DNA of 64,000 bases from Seriola aureovittata (lineage: Eukaryota; Chordata; Actinopteri; Carangiformes; Carangidae), in assembly GCF_021018895.1 (NCBI RefSeq), contig NC_079384.1, positions 17,515,140-17,579,139 of the forward strand, given 5' to 3'. How positions within the stretch are numbered: the first letter of the stretch is position 1; each line of letters starts with the position of its first letter. The notes under the pieces were generated by a model, which saw only the letters and a program-made list of their open reading frames with translations, had not been told where the DNA came from and searched no databases. Position numbers and translations under genes: made by a program. Shown in pieces: positions 22,201 to 46,900 of this stretch.

Positions 22201-22600
22201 TCTGTAGTGGAGGTTAATAGGGCGCCAGCAATAAATGTTTTGGCCCAGCTTGGAAGGGGTGTCCACATACTTTTGGCTATTTGGTGTAAGTTTGACCAAA
22301 AATAATGCAAATTTCTAAGGCCTTCTGCAATCGCGTCCCCTGGTTGTTTCTGGCCTTGAGCAACTTGTGTAGTTTTGTTTTTATGACAGGCTATAAAAAA
22401 GACATCTGATAGCTGGAAACCTGACAAAGTGGTGAGTACAACGGAGCTGTGGACACACTTTCCACATGGAGGCAGTGTGCACAAGCGGAGCTGCCAACAA
22501 GCCAGTTTGATGGGTGAGGAAGAAGAGCGGCGCACACAATGCACTGCACGGCTGACAAGGGTTGTGTCTCCCCGATTTTCACGATAAATTTCCAATTCAG

Positions 22601-23976
22601 TGGAAACTTGTGAAGGGGCAGCAGCGGAGCTGATCACCTCGTCTCTGTGAGTATTTCCACTCCGGAATCGGTGAGAAAAGGGAATCGCTGAGCGGAAACC
22701 TCGGCGAGTGGTCCAACTTCTCCCAAACATTGGATTTACACAGCGAAGGCTGCATGAAGGAGCTGCCCGGCCCAATGGGGGCTTGGCCGACACCCTCGTT
22801 TATGGAAATCGACACCGAGGCTTTGATATTTGGGCCTTGAGTTTTTTCTTTATGATGGAGGTGGATGGGAAGAAAAGCTGCGTATGAAGAAGTGAATATT
22901 ATTATAATACGGGTGATTAGTTGCTTAAAAATCTTTCGTATCCCTCCTGCTTCCTTTAAAATAATTTTGAGATTGTTGTTTAGCCGGCTAACGCTGGCTA
23001 GCCGGAGTGCTAACGTTACGTCTTTCTTTTGATGTGATGCGAATTCAACCATTACTATCGGCCATTAACATTTCGACAGCAGGAAAATTTATTCTCTTGG
23101 CTGCTGGACATTAGTTAGCTCCACGCCGTAGCATCCGGCTTGTCAGATTTTCCAGACACGTTTTAAGAATATAATTGTATTCTTATGTTGCGGGCTGAAT
23201 ATATCGTAATGTATCGAGTTAGCCGTGTGAGCAAAAAGCTAATCGGCTGGAATCAACACTGAGCTAGCTAGCAGTAGCATTAACAACTAAAACTCAACCA
23301 GACAGCTAATTTTACTCCTTAAATGTGGAGTAATTTCAGAAAAAAACACTTAACGTTTCACATTAACTCGAAATCATGTCACGGCAGCCGTTGTGTTAAA
23401 TGTGGGATATCTGGGTTATTGGCCTCGCTAACCAGCTAACCGTATCATTTAGCTAATAAATTTGTCAGCGTGTGCAGAAATATAGGAAATCCTACAGTTG
23501 TATTGAGCAATGCCAGCGTTGGCGTGATTTTCATTTTGAAATATATCCAGAGGTGACTCGGCCTGTTTTGTCAGCAGCACAACTAGACTTGTCTTTTTTG
23601 TTTACATGCGTGTAACTTATGTGGTTGTCGGTTGAATTTCTAGCTAGCTAGCTAACGTTAGCCTTCTCCGAGACACAATCAGCTATGTCCTGACATCTGT
23701 GTGTGTGTCGTGGATGATTTAAATTCCAATGTAGATCTAAGTTTAATTGAAATGACACTAAAATTTCGCCGAAAGAAAGGCACAGATGCCAATGGACTGT
23801 TGTCAAAGGACGGTAAATAATAGCCACTGGTTTCATTAACGCCATTTTAACAGAGGCTCCCTGCGAGGGCCTGTGTGGTGGTGTTTTATTTGCGGTTCGG
23901 TGCCTTCCACCGGACCGGGACTTGAATAAAGTGCCTTTGGTCTCACTGGAGTTACAAAAGGAGGCGCCGTTTGAAC
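22601..23976 (+). promoter_or_regulatory. fbrs promoter and 5'UTR region
   Basis: GC content rises here and several GCTAGC/TAACGTTA motifs cluster at about 22982-23018, 23261-23285 and 23640-23663; the last holds a perfect GCTAACGTTAGC palindrome (23651-23662). No upstream coding exon is evident and the ATG at 23977 begins the AUTS2-family N-terminus, so this stretch is taken as promoter plus 5'UTR. The start site is not determined. Confidence 0.5.
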
Positions 23977-38275
<14,299 letters not shown>

Positions 38276-39580
38276 TACAGGGACAACACTGGAGGAGATT
38301 CAGGGACATGTCAGGATCACTGTGCTGCTCTCAACCTGCCCCCTTTTCCTCTTGCAGACTACTAAACCCTGCCCTCCCAGTTACACAACCGAACCAGCTG
38401 CAGTCCCCCACCAGAGAGGGGTAACAAAACTGGCTGGAGGTGATGGTAGGGAGGGAAATGCAAGACTCATCAGTGTGATTTGGAATATGCCCAATGGTTC
38501 TATCAGTGCAATTTAAAGGTACATGGTTTCTGTGCATCCTTGGTGTATTTTTATTTTATACTGGCTGTTGGTTATTACAGTACTCACTTTCGAAAGCTGT
38601 AAGAAGAGGCAGAGGACAGCTTTTTTCATTTGTCAGGTGAATTAAGATCCATGCTTTTAAAAGCAAGCCTTTTCCGGCTGGATTGGAAATGACTTCCAGA
38701 GGGATGTGCGCTTTGAGAACAAGTCAAGGGTTCATCCTCAGCTTGGTTAACTCATGGGATATTGTAAAGCCCTCCTCTACATAAATCAAGCCTGATATTG
38801 GGTATTGTGGATGAGGGTTTTTAGAAATACAGTCGTAAAGTGGTGCTTTCTGTTCTGTCTTTGTGTCTTTTTGTCATTGTGAAAAGACAGATTACTGATG
38901 AGACCATTTAATGAAGATCAGTAAGCATCGTACCTCAGTTTCCTGCTTTACCCAAAAATCTAACCCCAAACCCTCAGCTTCACTGATAATGAGATTCAAC
39001 CTTTTTTGGCTTGTTTTTTGTTTTCAAAGGATGAATGGCAAAATGAACTGTGCTACACTGTGTGAGTGAACACAGTATTTTAGAGCTTCCTGTAACTGTT
39101 TCCCAGTCTCCTCTTGACTATACGAGCAGGACCAGATTATAGTAGTCTAGAGAAATTGCCTTTGTAATTATTATTCTTAACATTAATTATCTTCTATAAT
39201 AATAAATATATTCACTGTTATGTTATTTGTCATTGTTTCGGGTATCAACCAGTACTCTCTCCCCAGGTAGTAATATGTTTCAAATCATGCAAAAGACAAA
39301 GCAGAAGGCTTGCTTCACAGAAAACTTTTTAATGCTTGTGAACATTAAGCCTTATCGATTGCAACCTCTGGCCTCTTCAAGGATCTCATCTGTGACTTTA
39401 TTATGCTGAGAGGGAGGTTTGCCTGTGTGTCACTGGTTGTGTGCTATATCCATTTGGGACTATGGGAGCCTTGTACATTGAACTGTCGAGTTGTTTCATC
39501 AACAAAAATAAGTTATATACATGGATAAGTGGGACATCTGCTGAAGAACTGAAAAAAAAAATAAAAGGACTTGTGTCAAA
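38276..39580 (+). other. fbrs: fbrs 3'UTR with two poly(A) signals
   Basis: About 1.3 kb after the TAG at 38273-38275. AATAAA occurs at 39201-39206 and again at 39560-39565; the second is followed by GGACTTGTGTC, a better GU-rich element. The two could give a shorter and a longer 3'UTR. No other gene is visible. Confidence 0.6.
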
Positions 39581-40189
39581 AGACAACTAGACAGTGGGTA
39601 TCCTGAGAGGGAAAAGACTGGGTCGATTATTTTAATATGACCATTTTATACCTTTCAAACCCCTCCCCTAGAGACCACAAAGATTAATTATTAAATGAAT
39701 TGTTGTTTACTCTGTTGTGTGGGTCTTTTGTTCTGAATCTTTAAAAGCAACTAACAAATATTTTTCTTATGGGTTAATCTGCTGATCAGTTATTCCATTA
39801 ACTGTTTGGTGTATAGATTGTATTTTTCTTTTTTTTCTTTTTAAATCAAAAGGGAAAATGTGTGTCACAATTTCTTAAAGTCCAGTTGACATATTTAGAA
39901 TCCAAAGGCCAAATATATCAGAAGAGTATGAAAACAAGCACATTTTACATTTTAGGAGCTATGGCCGTGGAATTTGGGGGTTTTTATTTTTAAAAATGGC
40001 CAGTTATTTTGTTTTAGCTTTATTAAATGTGATATTTTATACTTAATATCTCAGTTGAGCTGCTTCCTTTTACACGGTGTGACAGATTATCATTGACACT
40101 TGAATTTCCCCTTAGGATGAAGTAAGTATCCATTATCCAAACAGACCATAAAGAAAATCTGAAATAACTGTTACCGTAACAATCCTACT

Positions 40190-40550
40190 AGGGCTACAAT
40201 TAATTTTTTTTTCTTTATGATTGATTAATCTGAAAATTATTTTGATTTATCATTAGTGTGATCTGTAAAGTGTGAGAAAATAGTGAAAATGCCACTTACA
40301 GTGTCCTTGAGCCCAAGTTGATGGTGTAAAAGTGCATGCTTTATCTGACTAACTGAAGACATTCAGTTTACTATCATGTAGGACAAAAGAATAAGAAGAG
40401 AAGCTGGAACCAGCAAATGTTTTGTCATTTTGCTTTAAAAATGGCTGAGGCAATAAATACATTATTAAAATAGATGGTTTAATTAAATTTTCTATGATTG
40501 ACTAATCAAATTTGAAATTGACTATTGTTTTAGCTCCAAATCCTAAATTT
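40190..40550 (+). repeat. GGGCTGCAAC-family repeat (forward copy)
   Basis: Begins TAGGGCTACAATTAATTTTT. It contains GAAGCTGGAACCAGCAAATG and TTTTGCTTTAAAAATGG, and ends TTGTTTTAGCTCC. Confidence 0.75.
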
Positions 40551-40679
40551 TAAAGGAAATGAACAGGAAAGTATTCCACGTACTTCCCCTGGGTTTTATT
40601 AAGAATTAGGAGGTCTTACATAATCTAATGTCCAGATCCTTTGATCATAAATTTATCCAAAAGCATAATTTGTGGCTTC

Positions 40680-40922
40680 ATTAAAATGACAAAATGGCGT
40701 CTTGAGTTATCTGACCAACAGTCCAAAACACAAAGATACTCATTTACTGTCTTGTATGGAAAGGAAAAGCCTTAAATCCTCACATCTGAGAATCTGGAAC
40801 CAGCAAGTGTCTGCCATTTTTGCTTTAAAAAAATAATCTTATTAGATTATTAATAAAAATAATTTATTATCAAAATAGTTAATTTTCTGTTGATAATTAA
40901 TCAACTAATGTTTCAGGTCTAT
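40680..40922 (+). repeat. GGGCTGCAAC-family repeat (forward, 5'-truncated)
   Basis: Starts inside the family with CTGACCAACAGTCCAAAACAC and AAAGATACTCATTTACTG. It continues through AATCTGGAACCAGCAAGTG to ATTAATCAACTAATGTTTCAGG. Confidence 0.75.
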
Positions 40923-41374
40923 ATCCTGACATGGAATTAAAAAAAGTATTACACCTATTCACCATGGGTTTTACCTACAATAAAGAGGTTTACATATCAT
41001 AATGCCTCAAATGTTGAGGTCCTTTGAACATAAAACACAACATAACTTATACCTAGATTAATCACCATCTCTTTGTCACTCAATGATCAAACGAAATGAC
41101 TACAAAAACTACTCATATATCTGGTACAGAATGACGCGTAAAGACATGACTTGTAAACAATCATGTTAAAATAATTGTTCGAGTGATTTAAAAAATGTTA
41201 ATCTAAAAGTGGAAATAAGATGATTACAATTACAATATTTTATTGTTGGCCTTTATTGTGCCTGTGACAAAGAAGAAAAATATTACTTATTCATAGTTTT
41301 ACGCTCACTAAGGTCGGTAAATAACGTACAAATAGTCAGAAATATCAAAATTTCAAGTGGCGCGCTTGTCCATA

Positions 41375-41384
41375 TCTCGCGAGA
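41375..41384. promoter_or_regulatory. TCTCGCGAGA (BANP-type) promoter element for srcap
   Basis: A perfect palindromic TCTCGCGAGA. This element is bound in vertebrates by BANP, and was earlier linked to Kaiso, at CpG-island housekeeping promoters. It sits just before the CG-rich sequence taken as srcap exon 1. Confidence 0.65.
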
Positions 41385-41399
41385 TTTCCCGGTGTTCAG

Positions 41400-41649
41400 T
41401 ACTTTGTCAGCAGCAGCGATCCTCCACCATTTCGCTGCGTAAAGTCTCCTCCCCGCGACCGCTACATTCTGCGCCGAAACCCAGTCTCTCCCGGTCCGTA
41501 TTTTAACTTCTTCCCACAGACCTAGTGGTACCTCGTTGGGTACCGGGAGAAAGTTTGGATTATTGGCATTACGGATTGAGTGCGATTTTACGTGGATGAC
41601 GACTCCTTCAACGAGAATTTAGTAAAAGAAAATTGGTCGGAAATTTCAG
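41400..41649 (+). other. srcap: srcap non-coding exon 1 (5' end not determined)
   Basis: A CG-rich segment ending in a strong donor (TTTCAG|GTAGGTGG). It holds a short ORF (ATG ACG ACT ... TAG) and has a stop in the frame that would continue into exon 2, so it is treated as 5'UTR. Exon 2 begins at 43951. Confidence 0.5.
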
Positions 41650-43285
41650 GTAGGTGGGAACTTAAGATGGCGGCCTTGAGAGGGAGGGGGGCAAGGAGGA
41701 AGTAACGGGGGTACTTGAGGGGGGCTCAGACAGACGGCGGGACACAATCAGACTGCATTTCACTTGGTGGTATATTTTGAATGGACTGTATTGCAATTTG
41801 TAGACACTACACTGAACCAAGACAGGGCGGCGAAATAGAAGTTCACAACAACAATTTAAACTGCGTTTAGCAAAATAAATTGCGATTAAAGTACCATTTC
41901 CTTGCAGTCGCTTCTAAAGAGCCAGTCTTGGTGGGACAGTGCGGGTCCCCCTAAATCCCCCGTGTAATCATTGCAAAATTTATATGGAACTTTGGAACAT
42001 TGTTTAATTGCCTTTTGTATATTTGGATAGAAATTAATAGTTGTTAGGGCTTGTATTTTAATATTTTTAAACTAATTTATTTTCGTTAAAAGAGATTTGA
42101 CCCCACGCAATGACGTCACGAGTGATTGTCCCCCTCTGTAGTGCATGCAGAAGCGGGTTTTAATGCAACTTTTCGGGTGTTTTTGTCTCCCTGTGAAGTA
42201 ACTTGGTAAATGTGTCGGCATAAATATACAGGCTCCTTTACAAGCCGGAGCATTACATAACTGCGGGTGGGATGTGGCGCTTGCGCATCAAATGAACGCA
42301 CCCTACTACTAACTCTTCCAGCTTGCTAGTTAGCAGCAGTGCCACCCAAGCAGTGTTATTGTGGGAGCTAACGTTAGCTAGCTAACCACACTAGCCAAAC
42401 CGGTCTTGTGTTGAAATACGTTCCCTCATCGATTAGTTTTTCCCCATTACCACAACCTGAACCTTGGTTTATCCCTGTCTCTACCGAGTCGCTTTTTGCG
42501 ATGCTTATAACCTCAAGACAACCTTACTCTAATCCTGAAACAGTTACCTGTCCGGCGCCTAACCAATAACCTAATCTAACGTAACCCTAACCACACAGGG
42601 CAACGGTTCAGGGGACACTATTCAAGGGGGAAACAGACTTCGACGTAACACCGGTAACGTTAGGCGTTAACGTTAACCAGTTAACTGTGTGGCTTTTATT
42701 AAAAAACGATCCAATTACCACTCTGGTAGGAATGAAAAGTCGATTCATATTTCATCTTTTCATCCACGCAGCCGCTGCACACATGACTACTGCAGAAAGA
42801 TTTATTTTCTCAAGGTAGACAATTATCCACAAGTCCAAGAAAACTACCACCAGCTACAATGAATAAAATGTACATTTAAGAGAACATAAAATGAATGACT
42901 GGAGGCCCGCGCGTTTGGTCACCGGCTTTTAGCTTGAGAGCGCATGTTGCAGAATTCCTAACACCTTCCTGTGGGCGACTGCAGCAAATGCAACTTGGAG
43001 CTGGCTACCGTTTAATGCAGCTTCATGGAGTAATTTTTTATTACTGCTGCAAGATAACCCACTCAAACACGGCCACATACACCAGCTACAGTCCTAGCAC
43101 AAGTTGACTAGCCTAGCTCCCTGAGTGTTGCTGTTGCTGCTTCTTATCTCGTGACGTGACATGCTACTCATCGTCCTACACATTGTAATATATTTGTTTA
43201 CTAATTGCATATCTTATTAAATTCATTTTAGCTTTAGATCCTTTATTGTAAAAGTCACTGTTGTTATCCTCGTAGCTGCAGCATT

Positions 43286-43840
43286 GGATGAAGTATTCAA
43301 ATCCCTTACTTGAGTAGAAGTATGTAAATATAATCTGGGAAATAAACTTGAGGCATTAAAAGTAAAAGTACTCAATGCAGAAAAATCCCCCCTGTGACTG
43401 TTATATATTATGAGACTATGATTACACAAGCACAGGATTTCATTATTGTAGTTGGTTGAGGTGGAGGTAATAACTATTTTGCAAAGGACTGCAACAAATC
43501 ATTGTTTTCATTATGAATTAATCTCCCAATCATTTTCTTGATTAATTGATGAATTGCTTGTTTTGTAAAAGTTCTGAAAATGGTGACATTTATCTTGAGC
43601 CTAAAGTGATATGTCCCAATGCTTTGTTTTGTCTAATTTGAAATATTTATATATATTTATAACAAAGCATCACATTTTATAATAAATTCATGGGGATTGT
43701 AAGCAAAATCTTTATTTGTAAAGCAACTTGTAACTAAAGCTGTCATTAAAAGTACAGTATTTCCTTGCAAAATGCAGTTGCATGAAAAGAAATTACAAAG
43801 TAAAAGTACTTAAATTCAGTACTTTAGTAAATGTACTTAG
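43286..43840 (-). repeat. TTACTTAAGTAAAAGTA-type percomorph repeat, split by another repeat
   Basis: The left part starts ATGAAGTATTCAAATCCCTTACTTGAGTAG. The right part (about 43740-43840) has AAGTAAAAGTACTTAAATTC and AGTAAATGTACTTAG. Both match the two ends of one large family known to me from percomorph genomes. A GGGCTGCAAC-family copy (about 43486-43730) lies between them. Confidence 0.6.
43486..43730 (+). repeat. GGGCTGCAAC-family repeat nested in another repeat
   Basis: Begins GGACTGCAACAAATCATTG, with TTGATTAATTGATGAATTG and GCTTTGTTTTGTCTAATTTG. The right edge is unclear. Confidence 0.6.
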
Positions 43841-43950
43841 TTTCGTTCCAAAACTGCATAGTTGTGTATTGTGGCAAGTTCAGTACTTAAATAGCTCACT
43901 TGATTTCAGTAATGAAGTTACCATTCCGTTCTTTTTTTTCTCTCCCTCAG

Positions 43951-46900
43951 AATATGTGGAGGGGACCCTAATTTCAGCATCCTGGAAGTAGAAAGCACAG
44001 AAGATCTGTGTCTCACACCACAGACAGGTGAGAAGTTTTTGCTTTGCACATTTGTCTGGTCAGTTCTGAATGTAATATTATGTCCAATGTTTGGTGATGA
44101 CTTGCTTATTTTTTTTCTTTAACTTTAAGTTGAGTATTTGCTATAAAAATGATGTTGACCTAGAACTGGATGTATGCTGTGCCTCCATGTCTTTTGTAAG
44201 ACAGTGAGTCGATGGCTGGTAGGCGGTGAGGAGAATACAATGTCCTGTATATGAATTAAAAAAGAAACAAAAAAGCATACAGCAACATCACTGTGACTAC
44301 CCATTTTTCCTCCTAAAGATTTATTTATTTGTGCTGAGTTACTTTTTCATGTCCCTGTTCGTTTTTAGTGTTTCAATAAATTACCCACTTTGTACAGACA
44401 CTTTGTTAACAACATGTTTCACCTGCAGGTGCAGTGTGTAGCCGGGGCATCACAGAGGAAGGAAGCTCTGGGGAGGAGGCGGTGCGGCAGCGTGCCTCTC
44501 CGGCTGTGGATTTGCTGGGTGGCAACCCCCAGGCTGCACAGAATGTGGCTGGGGAGTCACCTCGGCATGCCCCGCAGCCGGTCGCAGCTGCCCCCCGCCC
44601 AGTCCCTCCGTTCACCAATCCGTCCACTGTGCCATTGCCGGAGAGCAACGACTCAGCATTCCTCGGCATGGAGAACGACCCTCCAACATCGTTGCCTGAG
44701 ACTCTCCCGATCAGAAGCAACTCTAAGGACAGTGTCTCAGAAGAAGTCCCAGCTGAGGAGAGCGTTTCCGAAGTTGTTGGAGTTGCGAGATCCTCGCCAA
44801 CATCCCTCACAGAGGACTGTAGTTCCTCTGCTGAGATGCAAAGGCTTCAAGCTCCCCTTTGTCCTCCTCTCTCCTCAGATATACAGATCGACAGCACAGT
44901 GCAAAAGTTGCAATACGGGTCACAAACTGATAAAGAGAAAAGGCACTCAAACAGTGAGACGAACGAGATTCAGCCACTTGCAGAAGGTGCTGGACTTGTG
45001 GTTATTGCGGGGACAAAGGAGAAACAGTCCGTCAGTTTGGAATATAAACCAGAAACTGAAACGAACATGGAACTTGCTGAAAAAGAGCAGAGAGGCGAAA
45101 ATATTCTCCCACAACCCCCATCTCAAATCTGTTTCACAACCTCATCTCCTGTCCCACAATCAGGTGTTGGTTTTGAACTCCAAGACAGCACAGAACATGG
45201 GGTTGTGGAGCAGTCTGACAGGGACTCTCTTGTCCACGCAAATCAAGGCAGCCATATACCTCCGTCAGGTGCTGCGTGGCAAGCAGGCGGTCACCAGGAC
45301 TCAAAATCATCTCCGCTCCCCGTACCCTCCTCTGACAGTAGTGAGATTAAACAAACTGACCTGTCACAAACACAGCCTAACATCATCAAGGAGATCTCAA
45401 ATGATGCCAGAGAATCTCAGACAGCAAATTCTTTGGAGTCAGTTGAGACATTTGAGGATGTTAAAGTGCTTGTTGAAACTTCTCACAGAGAAACACAACC
45501 TCCCCCAGCTGAAATACTTGAGACCACAAAGGCAAGAGAAACACTTCACGGATTATACACTTTTGGAAACGAAAGCTCAGCGTCCAGCGACACAGCCGGC
45601 GACATCCAGAGGAGCTGTGATCGCCTTGAAGGAGAGCAGGTGGAGAGTAGCACAAGGGAAGAACAAACTGACACCTCCTCATCTGACTTCACAACGCTGC
45701 CAGAGTGCTCTTCCACGCAGGAGAGTTCCCCAAAACCCTGCGCTGTTCCCCCTCTGTTTGACACAGGCATAGTTGTCTCACTGCAGGCGGGGCAGGTGGT
45801 TGAAACATCTCATCCCTCCGATCAACTCACCACAACAGAAACGTCGCTGGTTGCTGAACTTGCCGAGGCTCAAGAAATCGTGGTTGTCAGGGAGGAGGCT
45901 CACATCAGCGAGGAGTGGTCCGGCATGCACCTGAATCAGAGTTACCTGCTACAACGAGAGGACGGTAGTGTCTGTGAAGCTGCCATCGTTAATGAACTTT
46001 CTACTGGAGAACCAAAGCTGTACGAAGAGCGGGTTCAGTCAGATATGGAGTTAGTCTCACAGCCGGTGGAGGTGTATGAGTTTTGCGGCCTGGTGGAGGA
46101 GGTTGCTGAGGAAACGGTGTGTGCCACTAGTAGTGCACAGATGCCTCACTCTCCGGGATACGAGGTGAACCTATTCAACGCGTTACTAGAAAATTCTGAT
46201 GAGTATACTGTCAAACAGGACCTAGAACTGCACCTTGGACCATCTATTCACACAATAAGTGAAAGCGACACTGTCATCATTTCCCAGCAGCCCTTGCCTT
46301 CATCACAGGATGCAAATGAAATGCAAGCTAACAATACTTCTCATAATTTATCCATACAGAACACGAGGGTAGCTGCTGTCGGACAGCATTTGGTATTAGA
46401 TGCTAACCAAGCTGTTCAAGTGGCAAACTCGAGTGAGGTTTGTTTAGTTGAAGTAGCTGCTGTTACATCTGACTCATTCACTGTTGAAGAGACAGGCGCC
46501 AGTGCACAAATTGTGACAACTTGTTCACAGGTCAGTGCAGCAGTCTCAGACCAAACAGAGGTGAGTGATTCTTTTGTAATTCAAACAGCTCCCCAAAAAC
46601 AGGAAGCAGAAGCAACAGCTGGTTCGTTATCTCTCATATCCCCAGTGGTTACTGGCGAGGACATAGGGATGCAATTGTCCGATGTTGTTTCAGTGCATGT
46701 TTCTCATGTAGAAAAACAGCCCTCCCTAATTCAGACCCCAGGAGTCACTGTTGTAAGTGCCACAAAGCCTGAGGCCTGTGTTTCTTCACTTGAAGGGACC
46801 AAAGAAACCCCCGCTTTGACAGAGACTCCATCCCAGAATATTCAGAATGTTGCCGTGCCCGCAGAAACCAACCCAGGCGCTTTCCGCACCACTCTTTCCT

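Larger units (their letters stand above)
20402..22600. other. mrm1-fbrs spacer without a supported gene
   Basis: AT-rich sequence with only short, low-complexity ORFs. It holds a foldback element at 21761-21894, a GGGCTGCAAC-family copy at 21895-22200, and a fragment near 22257 (GTGTCCACATACTTTTGGC) that resembles a Tc1/MITE-type end common in fish. Confidence 0.6.
39581..41374. other. fbrs-srcap spacer
   Basis: AT-rich and without coding signal. It holds one near-complete and one partial GGGCTGCAAC-family copy (40190-40550 and 40680-40922) in the same orientation. Confidence 0.6.
41650..43950 (+). other. srcap intron 1
   Basis: A 2.3-kb intron. Its first kilobase is promoter-like: a palindromic CRE TGACGTCA at 42111-42118, a perfect GCTAACGTTAGC palindrome at 42367-42378, and further TAACGTTA motifs near 42655-42680. 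An alternative first exon could lie here. The second half holds nested repeats (43286-43840). Confidence 0.55.

Noticed and set aside
22179..22793. 204-codon minus-strand ORF upstream of fbrs
   Set aside because: It runs antisense through the presumed fbrs promoter and into repeat sequence (Tc1/MITE-like end near 22257), with no domain and no splice or poly(A) context.
42895..43107. 70-codon ORF in srcap intron 1 as a first coding exon
   Set aside because: It has no donor that would join in phase with exon 43951 and no protein similarity.
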